Shown here one piece after another: positions 58,045 through 64,000 of a stretch of DNA of 64,000 nt (its first letter is position 1; every line of letters starts with the position of its first letter). The DNA is from Streptomyces sp. XM4193. Lineage in GTDB: Bacteria > Actinomycetota > Actinomycetes > Streptomycetales > Streptomycetaceae. The position numbers were made by a program, and so were the translations under genes. The notes below the pieces were generated by a model. The model made no database searches. It saw only the letters and a list, made by a program, of their open reading frames with translations, and was not told where the DNA came from. Where the stretch lies: assembly GCF_023072595.1 (NCBI RefSeq), contig NZ_JALLGK010000002.1, positions 851,655 to 915,654 on the forward strand, in the 5' to 3' direction.

Positions 58045-58464
58045 GTGGATGAATGGGTGTGGTGGCTGGTGGCCGCCGTAGGGCTCGGCATCCCGCTCGT
58101 GCTGACGGCCATGCCGGAGTTCGGCATGCTGGCCATCGGTGCGGCGGCGGGTGCGATCACCGCTGCGCTGGGCGGAGGCCCCGTGGCGCAGGTGGTGGTC
58201 TTCGCGCTGGTCTCGACCGCGTTGATCGTGGTGGTCCGGCCGGTGGCGAGGCGGATGCGCGCCGAGCGGCCGGAGTTGGCCAGTGGTGTCGACGCCCTCA
58301 AGGGGCAGCGCGCCGTGGTGCTCGAGCGCGTGGACGACCACGGCGGCCGGGTCAAGATCGGCGGGGAGATCTGGTCCGCCAGAGCTCTCGAGGGGGACAC
58401 CTACGAGCCGGGCAGCCGGGTCGACGTCGTCGAGATCGACGGAGCCACCGCCATCGTGATGTGA
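58045..58464 (+). CDS. NfeD-like membrane protein
   Basis: 139 residues. Three membrane helices (about 3-20, 25-40, 45-65) are followed by an OB-fold domain (LKGQRAVVLERVDDHGGRV, then GEIWSARA) typical of NfeD C termini. It is the partner of the SPFH protein encoded next. GTG at 58045 is preferred over 58042 because TACGAT (58033-58038) ends seven bases upstream and there is no ribosome-binding site. Confidence 0.88.
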   Translation: MDEWVWWLVAAVGLGIPLVLTAMPEFGMLAIGAAAGAITAALGGGPVAQVVVFALVSTALIVVVRPVARRMRAERPELASGVDALKGQRAVVLERVDDHGGRVKIGGEIWSARALEGDTYEPGSRVDVVEIDGATAIVM

Positions 58465-58570
58465 TGGCTCCCGACAACCGCACAGTTACTGGTCGTACAC
58501 GACGGCGCGGCCCAACCAGGCCTGCCGCAGCGCGACTTCAGTCCCGCAAACAAGAGTCCAGGGGGACGCG

Positions 58571-59512
58571 ATGGATGCAGTCATCATCGTCTTGATCATC
58601 CTGGTGGTGCTGGTATTCATCGCACTCATCAAGACGATCCAGGTCATTCCGCAGGCCAGCGCCGCCATCGTCGAACGCTTCGGCCGCTACACCCGCACTC
58701 TCAACGCGGGTCTGAACATCGTGGTGCCGTTCATCGACACCATCCGCAACCGGATCGACCTCCGCGAGCAGGTCGTCCCGTTCCCGCCGCAGCCCGTGAT
58801 CACCCAGGACAACCTGGTGGTCAACATCGACACGGTGATCTACTACCAGGTCACCGACGCGAGGGCCGCGACGTACGAGGTCGCAAGTTACATCCAGGCC
58901 ATTGAGCAGCTCACCGTCACCACCCTGCGCAACATCATCGGTGGCATGGACCTGGAGCGGACGCTCACCTCGCGCGAGGAGATCAACGCCGCGCTGCGCG
59001 GCGTGCTCGACGAGGCCACCGGCAAGTGGGGCATCCGCGTCAACCGCGTCGAGCTGAAGGCCATCGAGCCGCCGACCTCCATCCAGGACTCGATGGAGAA
59101 GCAGATGCGCGCCGACCGTGACAAGCGCGCCGCGATCCTCCAGGCCGAGGGTGTACGGCAGTCGGAGATCCTTCAGGCCGAGGGCCACAAGCAGTCCGAG
59201 ATCCTGCGCGCCGAGGGTGACGCCAAGGCCGCGGCACTGCGCGCCGAGGGTGAGGCCCAGGCGATCCGTACGGTCTTCGAGTCCATCCACGCAGGAGACC
59301 CCGACCAGAAGCTGCTCTCCTACCAGTACCTCCAGATGCTGCCGAAGATCGCCGAGGGCGACGCCAACAAGCTCTGGATCGTCCCCAGCGAGATCGGCGA
59401 CGCGCTCAAGGGTCTCGGCGGCGCGCTGGACGGCTTCACCGGCCACGGTGGCGGCGGGGGCGGCGAGTCCAGGAGCGTGCGCCCGCCGACCGAGCGTCCC
59501 GCCATCGACTGA
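58571..59512 (+). CDS. SPFH/band 7 domain membrane protein
   Basis: 313 residues. One N-terminal helix (2-20), an SPFH domain (VERFGRYTRTLNAGLNIVVP, then LREQVVPFPPQPVITQDN) and a helical segment with four repeats of the type RAAILQAEG. A Gly-rich tail ends the protein. Such proteins form large rings or scaffolds in membranes with NfeD partners. Gap to the NfeD gene 106 bases. Confidence 0.92.
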   Translation: MDAVIIVLIILVVLVFIALIKTIQVIPQASAAIVERFGRYTRTLNAGLNIVVPFIDTIRNRIDLREQVVPFPPQPVITQDNLVVNIDTVIYYQVTDARAATYEVASYIQAIEQLTVTTLRNIIGGMDLERTLTSREEINAALRGVLDEATGKWGIRVNRVELKAIEPPTSIQDSMEKQMRADRDKRAAILQAEGVRQSEILQAEGHKQSEILRAEGDAKAAALRAEGEAQAIRTVFESIHAGDPDQKLLSYQYLQMLPKIAEGDANKLWIVPSEIGDALKGLGGALDGFTGHGGGGGGESRSVRPPTERPAID

Positions 59513-59570
59513 CCGACACACCACCGCGCCCCGCGGGCCCCGCCCGCACCGCGCCCGTGCTCCGCAACGG

Positions 59571-59614
59571 AACGGGGCCGGCCCGCCGCTCCTCCGCGGC
59601 GGGCCGGCCCCGTT
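59571..59614. terminator. strong bidirectional terminator
   Basis: A 19-bp perfect stem (aacggggccggcccgccgc and complement) with a 6-base loop between convergent SPFH and HNH genes. Confidence 0.85.
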
Positions 59615-59621
59615 CTCGTCG

Positions 59622-60131
59622 CTAGGCGGCGCTCGGCATCGGCAGCCACTCCGGCAGCGTCGTACCGTCCCGGAGGTTCAGCGCCAGCAGCAGGGCGTCC
59701 GCCGGGGTCGGCTCGAACGGCTGGGCCAGCAGCCGCATCCCCGCCTGCACCGGAGTGCGGTCGGCCTTGCGGTGGTTGTCCGCGGCGCAGGAGGCCACGG
59801 TGTTCAGCCAACTGTCCCCGCCACCGCGGGACTTGGGCACGATGTGGTCCACCGTGGTCGCCCGGCGTCCGCAGTACGCGCACCGATGACGGTCGCGCAC
59901 CAGTACGCCCCGGCGCGACCACGGCGCCCGTTGTCGGAACGGGACCTTCACGAACCTGCGGAGTCTGATCACCTGCGGCACCGGCAGTTCGACCTGTGCC
60001 GCACGGACCTTCAGCCCGGGATGCGACTGCTCGACAACAGCCTTCTCCTGCATGACGAGCACCACCGCCCGCCGCAGCGCGACAGTCGACAGCGGCTCGA
60101 AGCTTGCGTTGAGTACGAGCGTCTCGCGCAT
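59622..60131 (-). CDS. HNH endonuclease family protein
   Basis: 169 residues. The C-terminal part has the zinc-linked HNH motif: CAYCG, VDHIVPKSRGG and DNHRKADR. The N-terminal ETLVLNASFEPLSTVALRRA is found in a widespread actinobacterial group of stand-alone HNH proteins of unknown biological role. ATG at 60131 is chosen since GGGGAGG lies eight bases upstream; a GTG nine bases earlier overlaps that site. Confidence 0.88.
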   Translation of the reverse strand: MRETLVLNASFEPLSTVALRRAVVLVMQEKAVVEQSHPGLKVRAAQVELPVPQVIRLRRFVKVPFRQRAPWSRRGVLVRDRHRCAYCGRRATTVDHIVPKSRGGGDSWLNTVASCAADNHRKADRTPVQAGMRLLAQPFEPTPADALLLALNLRDGTTLPEWLPMPSAA

Positions 60132-60257
60132 CCCGTCCACCTCCCCGTGAGACCCGCCGCCGTGGCGGGTGGCACCACTGTGCCGGTGCCCACTGGTGGG
60201 GACAACGCAATTTCCCCGCGGTGTACGGCGGATGGACGGTCGGGGTACACCGCCGTG

Positions 60258-60303
60258 TGCGACGGACGGGGACGCGCGTCTGCGACGGACGGGGGCGCGT
60301 GTG
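60258..60303. repeat. 23-bp direct repeat, two copies
   Basis: tgcgacggacggggacgcg and tgcgacggacgggggcgcg occur at 60258 and 60281, a 23-base period, in the 252-base gap between the PEBP gene and the HNH gene. No gene is seen there. Confidence 0.6.
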
Positions 60304-60383
60304 TGCGCCCCGGTGCGTGTGCGCAGCGGGCGCGCGCCGGCCGGGTCCGCGCGAACGCCCCGCCCGCGCGGCCCGACTCCCGT

Positions 60384-60914
60384 CTACTCGCCGGGGATCT
60401 CGTACTCCGCGATCAGCTGTGCGCGGCCGATCGCCTTGAAGCGCAGGTTGAAGCCGACCACCGCCGGGGTCGCGTCGGCGTCCGGTCCGAGCCGGTCCTC
60501 GCCGACTGCGTAGACCGTGAACACGTACCGGTGCGGGCCGTCGCCGGGGGGCGGTGCCGCGCCGCCGAAGTCCGCGGTGCCGTAGTCGTTGCGCACCTGC
60601 ACGGCCCCCTCGGGCAGCCCTGCGAAGGAGCCGGAACCCGCCCCGGCGGGCAGCTCGTTGACCTCCGCCGGGATGTCGATCACGGACCAGTGCCAGAACC
60701 CGCTGCCGGTGGGCGCGTCCGGGTCGAAGCAGGTCACCGCGTAGCTCTTCGTCCCCTCGGGAGCGCCCTCCCAGCGCAGCTGTGGCGAGGTGTTGCCCTC
60801 CGCGTACACCTGGGCGTCGGCCAGCCGGCCGTCCCGGACGTCCGTACTGGTCACCGTGAAGTCCGCGACGGGCGGGTGGAACGCGTGCGGAAGCGGTCGC
60901 CGCTGCTCGGTCAC
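60384..60914 (-). CDS. YbhB/YbcL (PEBP, Raf-kinase-inhibitor-like) family protein
   Basis: 176 residues. The PEBP fold motifs are [20 protein letters not shown] (containing DPDAP and the HW pair) and [12 protein letters not shown]. Bacterial members bind anions or small ligands; function unknown. GTG at 60914 with GGAGG upstream. Confidence 0.9.
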   Translation of the reverse strand: MTEQRRPLPHAFHPPVADFTVTSTDVRDGRLADAQVYAEGNTSPQLRWEGAPEGTKSYAVTCFDPDAPTGSGFWHWSVIDIPAEVNELPAGAGSGSFAGLPEGAVQVRNDYGTADFGGAAPPPGDGPHRYVFTVYAVGEDRLGPDADATPAVVGFNLRFKAIGRAQLIAEYEIPGE

Positions 60915-60992
60915 GTGGAACCTCCTGTTCGGGAATGCTCTTCCCGGCCAGCCTAACCAGGCGCCCGGCGGCTGCCCTGCGATCATGGTCGG

Positions 60993-61403
60993 GTGCTGCG
61001 AAGAATTCTGGTCGCCCTGCTGGCCGCGGTCGCACTGCTGTCGGCCGGCTGCATCGGGAACGAGAGCCGGGGCGGGACACCCGACGCCAACTCCTCGCTC
61101 CCCAGCCCCGGTTGGGCCGAGGGCCTGACCGTCATCACCTCCGCGAAACTCCCCGAACAGGCGCGCACCACGCTGCGACTGATCGACGAGGGCGGGCCGT
61201 TCCCGTACGAGAAGGACGGCAGCGTCTTCGGCAACCACGAGGGCCTGCTGCCGAAACAGGACCGCGGCCACTACCGCGAGTACACCGTGCCCACGCCGGG
61301 CGAGCGGGACCGCGGCGCCCGCCGTATCGTCGCGGGCGCCGACCGGGAGCGCTACTACACCAGTGACCACTACGAGTCGTTCAAGGCGGTGGTGACCCCG
61401 TGA
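60993..61403 (+). CDS. RNase Sa-type guanyl-specific ribonuclease, predicted lipoprotein
   Basis: 136 residues. The signal peptide ends in the lipobox LSAGC (Cys20), so it should be membrane-tethered outside the cell. The body aligns with RNase Sa: [14 protein letters not shown], catalytic Glu in YREYTV, Arg in RGARRIV and His in SDHYESF. The two cysteines that form the RNase Sa disulfide are absent. The barstar gene overlaps its last four bases. GTG start with GATCAT ending seven bases upstream. Confidence 0.87.
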   Translation: MLRRILVALLAAVALLSAGCIGNESRGGTPDANSSLPSPGWAEGLTVITSAKLPEQARTTLRLIDEGGPFPYEKDGSVFGNHEGLLPKQDRGHYREYTVPTPGERDRGARRIVAGADRERYYTSDHYESFKAVVTP

Positions 61404-61885
61404 CCGGTTCCGCACCCGAGCTGTCCGTCCGGGAGCTGCCGCGGCTGTTCGACGGTTCGCTGCCGCCGGGCGTCTACCGCCTGCGGGCCGAGCCCGACGC
61501 CGCGGAGACCGCCGACCTGCCGGCGCGTGCCTCGACCGTCGGCTGGCACCCGGCGCTGCTGGAACTCACCGGTGTGCGCGGGAAGTCCGAGTTCCTCGAC
61601 CGCTGCGCCGCCGCGCTCGACCTGCCCGGGTGGTTCGGCCGCAACTGGGACGCGCTCGCCGACTGCCTGACGGACCTCTCCTGGTGGGGCGAGCCGGCCG
61701 GTCACCTCCTCGTGGCGACCGGCTGGCGCGGGTTCGAGACCGCCTCCCCGGCCGACGCCGCCACCGCGGAGGAGATCCTCGCGGCGGCGGCTGCCTACTG
61801 GTCGGCCCGCTCCATCCCGTTCACCGCGCTGCTCGTCCAGGGACTGCCGCCCGGATCCTCGCCGGCACCGGACGTCCAGCCCTGA
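61400..61885 (+). CDS. barstar-family RNase inhibitor
   Basis: 161 residues. The barstar core is visible: [20 protein letters not shown] and [14 protein letters not shown], where an acidic loop blocks the RNase active site in the family. The N-terminal 50 residues are an extension. Its start overlaps the RNase stop (GTGA), so inhibitor and enzyme are produced together. It should stay in the cytoplasm and protect against premature RNase folding. Confidence 0.87.
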   Translation: MTGSAPELSVRELPRLFDGSLPPGVYRLRAEPDAAETADLPARASTVGWHPALLELTGVRGKSEFLDRCAAALDLPGWFGRNWDALADCLTDLSWWGEPAGHLLVATGWRGFETASPADAATAEEILAAAAAYWSARSIPFTALLVQGLPPGSSPAPDVQP

Positions 61886-61941
61886 GCCGGCAGGACCCGT
61901 ACGGCAGCCCCGTCACACGGCGAGCGTGCGCAGCGCCGTGC

Positions 61942-62724
61942 TCAGAACCACTTGCGCTGGCCGCCCACCTCCGCGAGCCAGTGGTTGAGGTACGCGGTCC
62001 AGTCGGTCTGCTGGAACTGAGCGAGGTCGACCTGGAAGCAGCGGTAGGCGTCGCTGCCCGAGCTGAACACCCCGGGTCGCTTGTCCATCTCCAGCACCAC
62101 GTCCATGGTCTGACCGTCGGCGACGAAGGAGAGCTCCACCTCCTTGAGCCCGCGGTACCTCTCCGGCGCGCTGAACTCGATCTCCTGGTAGAAGGGCAGC
62201 TGCTGCCGCGTCCCGTGGATTCGGCCCTTCTCCAGGTCCGCGCTCTTGAAGCGGAATCCCAGCGACCCGAAGGCGTCGAGCAGCGCCTGCTGCGCCGGCA
62301 GCGGGTGCACCGCGATCGGATCGAGGTCCGTCGAGTCGATCGCCCGCGCGATGTCCAACTGTGTGGTGACGCCGACGCGTACGCCCGCGAGCGGCTGGCC
62401 CAGGACCGTGGTCACCGGGGTCTCCCACGGGATGGAGAGCGAGAAGGGGACCGTGTGGGCCGCGCCGGGCGCCAACTCGAAGGCCCCACCCAGTGGTTGA
62501 CCGTGGAAGGAGATGTCCTCCCGGCGCTCGCCGTCCGCCGTCTCCACCTCGACCCGTGCCTGCAGACCCACGGACAGACCCTGGACCTGCTGGGCGACGG
62601 ACCCGCCCTCGATCCGTATCTCGCCGTGCACCACCCCACCGGGAAGTACGTTCGGCTCGGCGAGGACGGTCTCGACCGAGGCACCCCCGATACCCAGACT
62701 CGCGAACAGCTTCTTGATGGCCAT
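61942..62724 (-). CDS. Spo0M-like sporulation protein
   Basis: 260 residues, Spo0M/arrestin-like fold. [18 protein letters not shown] at the start and [18 protein letters not shown] match the family beginning; [20 protein letters not shown] is also typical. Bacillus Spo0M affects sporulation control; the role in Streptomyces is unclear. ATG with GGGGAG upstream. It diverges from the glycosylase gene with a 36-base gap. Confidence 0.9.
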   Translation of the reverse strand: MAIKKLFASLGIGGASVETVLAEPNVLPGGVVHGEIRIEGGSVAQQVQGLSVGLQARVEVETADGERREDISFHGQPLGGAFELAPGAAHTVPFSLSIPWETPVTTVLGQPLAGVRVGVTTQLDIARAIDSTDLDPIAVHPLPAQQALLDAFGSLGFRFKSADLEKGRIHGTRQQLPFYQEIEFSAPERYRGLKEVELSFVADGQTMDVVLEMDKRPGVFSSGSDAYRCFQVDLAQFQQTDWTAYLNHWLAEVGGQRKWF

Positions 62725-62760
62725 GCTCCACTCCCCGAGACTCGACTACGCTTGAGCGAC

Positions 62761-63408
62761 ATGTTCGTCGGCCGTGACCGTACTGCGCTCCCCAGGTCCT
62801 TCTTCGACCGGCCTGTGCTGGACGTCGCCCCGGAGCTGCTGGGCAAGCACCTCCTGCGGACCACCGAGCAGGGGCCGATGGTCCTGCGCATCACCGAGGT
62901 CGAGGCGTACAACGGCAGTAGGGACCCCGGCTCGCACGCCTACCGGGGCCGCACCGAGCGCAACGCCTCGATGTTCGGTCCGCCCGGCCACGCCTACGTC
63001 TACTTCACCTACGGCATGTGGCACTGCCTCAACCTGGTCTGCGGCGAGGAAGGCGTCGCGAGCGGGCTGCTGCTGCGCGGGGGCGAGGTCCTGGAGGGCA
63101 CGGAGCAGGCGCGCTCCAACCGGCCGAAGGCCAGGAACGACCACGAGTTGGCCAAGGGCCCGGCCCGGCTGGCGACCGCTCTCTCGGTGGACCGCAGGTT
63201 GAACGGAACGGACGTGTGTCCCTCAAGCACCCCTGCGCCCCTGCTCGCCCAGGACGGCGACCCGGTGCCGGCCCGGCGAATCCGCAGGGGCCCGCGCACC
63301 GGCGTCGGGGGAGAGGGAGCCGCCCGCCCGTGGCGCTTCTGGATCGACGGCGATCCGACGGTCAGCCCGTACCGACCGCATCAGCCGCGCAAACGACGCA
63401 CTCGCTGA
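62761..63408 (+). CDS. DNA-3-methyladenine glycosylase (AAG/MPG family)
   Basis: 215 residues. [20 protein letters not shown] carries the catalytic Glu, and [15 protein letters not shown] the intercalating Tyr region; [15 protein letters not shown] and RIRRGPRTG segments complete the family set. It excises alkylated and deaminated purines. No ribosome-binding site is seen; TACGCT ends nine bases upstream (62747-62752), so a very short leader is likely. Confidence 0.93.
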   Translation: MFVGRDRTALPRSFFDRPVLDVAPELLGKHLLRTTEQGPMVLRITEVEAYNGSRDPGSHAYRGRTERNASMFGPPGHAYVYFTYGMWHCLNLVCGEEGVASGLLLRGGEVLEGTEQARSNRPKARNDHELAKGPARLATALSVDRRLNGTDVCPSSTPAPLLAQDGDPVPARRIRRGPRTGVGGEGAARPWRFWIDGDPTVSPYRPHQPRKRRTR

Positions 63409-63425
63409 CGGATTCCGGCCCGAGC

Positions 63426-63455
63426 TTGACTCGCGCACCGCGGAACCCCTAACGT
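63426..63455 (+). promoter_or_regulatory. rRNA operon promoter
   Basis: TTGACT (63426-63431), an 18-base spacer and TAACGT (63450-63455). Streptomyces rrn operons usually have several promoters; further ones may lie downstream, for example near TTGGCG at 63603. Confidence 0.6.
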
Positions 63456-63886
63456 AGTCCGAGTCGCTGAAAACGGCGGGTGCTTCGAGACCTCTCTGGG
63501 TCCGGCGAAGCCGCCAAGATCGCGACAAACCTCTACTACCGACCTTCACAGGGTCCTGCTTCGGCATGTCCGCAGCATTTCCCGCAGAACTCGATTATGA
63601 GTTTGGCGGGAGGATCGGTAAAGTAGAGAACACCGAAGGGAAGCCCGGAGGAAAGCCCGAGAGATTGGGTGAATACAAAGGAAGCGTCCGTTCCTTGAGA
63701 ACTCAACAGTGTGCCAAAAGTCAACGCCAGATATGTTGATACCCCGTCCCCGCATCATGTGGGAGACGTGGTTCTTTTGAGAGATACACAGCGAGGACGC
63801 TGTGAACCGGTCGGGTATTTCCGCTCGTGCCGGTTCCGCTCTTGTGACTGTGCCATCGGATGGATTTGTTCTGTCTGGTGAAAGCA
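63456..63886 (+). other. 16S rRNA precursor leader
   Basis: About 430 bases without a protein gene. From about 63600 it matches the conserved Streptomyces rrn leader (ACCGAAGGGAAGC, GAGGAAAGCCCGAGAG, GTTCCTTGAGAACTCAACAG, CAACGCCAGATATGTTGATA). These blocks hold antitermination and RNase processing sites. Short open frames here are not coding. Confidence 0.8.
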
Positions 63887-64000
63887 TTCATGGAGAGTTT
63901 GATCCTGGCTCAGGACGAACGCTGGCGGCGTGCTTAACACATGCAAGTCGAACGATGAAGCCGCTTCGGTGGTGGATTAGTGGCGAACGGGTGAGTAACA
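63887..64000 (+). rRNA. rrs: 16S ribosomal RNA, 5' part
   Basis: The universal GAGTTTGATCCTGGCTCAG begins at 63895, followed by GACGAACGCTGGCGGCGTGC and the Streptomyces-type variable region (CGAACGATGAAGCCGCTTCG). The 5' end is placed at 63887 by alignment with the E. coli numbering. The gene continues past the window. Confidence 0.98.

Noticed and set aside
63535..63950. Small minus-strand frames over the rRNA leader and 16S start
   Set aside because: They are antisense to the conserved rRNA leader and the 16S gene.

Overview
The window is chromosomal DNA of a Streptomyces or close relative. It has very high GC, long codon-biased genes, an ectABCD cluster, chaplins, a LAxTG sortase substrate, a Gbn-type nucleoid protein, a cobalamin riboswitch and the start of a Streptomyces-type 16S rRNA at the right edge. 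From memory, the gene order resembles the S. coelicolor SCO1800-SCO1867 segment. It looks like conserved core chromosome: I see no transposase, integrase, attachment site, CRISPR array or complete tRNA.

Layout. 1-3.1 kb: 3' part of a PhoX-type phosphatase and a class V aminotransferase, each followed by short tandem repeats. 3.1-6.6 kb (minus): ectoine and hydroxyectoine operon ectABCD with a terminator-like hairpin between ectB and ectC. 7-9.5 kb: amidohydrolase and a LAxTG surface protein. 9.6-18.6 kb (minus): cobalamin riboswitch followed by cobD-cobQ-chelatase-cobO-cobB-cobC, mostly with overlapping stops and starts. 18.7-20.5 kb (minus): PiT phosphate transporter behind a PHO box, plus a tiny membrane protein. 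20.7-24.1 kb: class II aldolase, alpha/beta hydrolase, conserved hypothetical. 24.2-27.4 kb: a putative leaderless 7-residue leader peptide, an ABC-F ATPase, the Gbn-type HTH protein, and an enoyl-CoA hydratase behind a 40-bp palindrome. 27.6-30.1 kb: Asp23/AmaP envelope-stress operon.

30.1-34.7 kb (minus): SDR, SURF1, DEDDh exonuclease, secreted subtilase. 34.8-38.7 kb: moaA, small Cys-containing protein, DUF3099, GlsB and tyrS. 39-42 kb (minus): TldD/PmbA pair. 42.3-43.8 kb: fabG-fabI. 44.1-46.5 kb: GntR regulator divergent from an MFS exporter with a 38-residue companion. 46.6-52.1 kb: small membrane protein, SixA-like phosphatase, serB and a double-FHA ABC exporter. 52.2-56 kb: lysozyme-like secreted protein, GAF histidine kinase with LuxR response regulator, two chaplins. 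56.2-63.4 kb: hypothetical, ABC ATPase, NfeD-SPFH pair, HNH nuclease, PEBP protein, RNase Sa-type lipoprotein with barstar, Spo0M, 3-methyladenine glycosylase. 63.4-64 kb: rRNA promoter, leader and 16S 5' end.

A recurrent theme is a -10-like hexamer (TANNNT or one-off) ending exactly 6-7 bases before a start codon that lacks a ribosome-binding site, which suggests many leaderless mRNAs. The most unusual items are the leader peptide before the ABC-F gene, the palindrome abutting the enoyl-CoA hydratase start, the GntR operator overlapping a leaderless promoter, and the hairpin inside the ectoine operon. All function calls come from reading the sequence; no database search was run.
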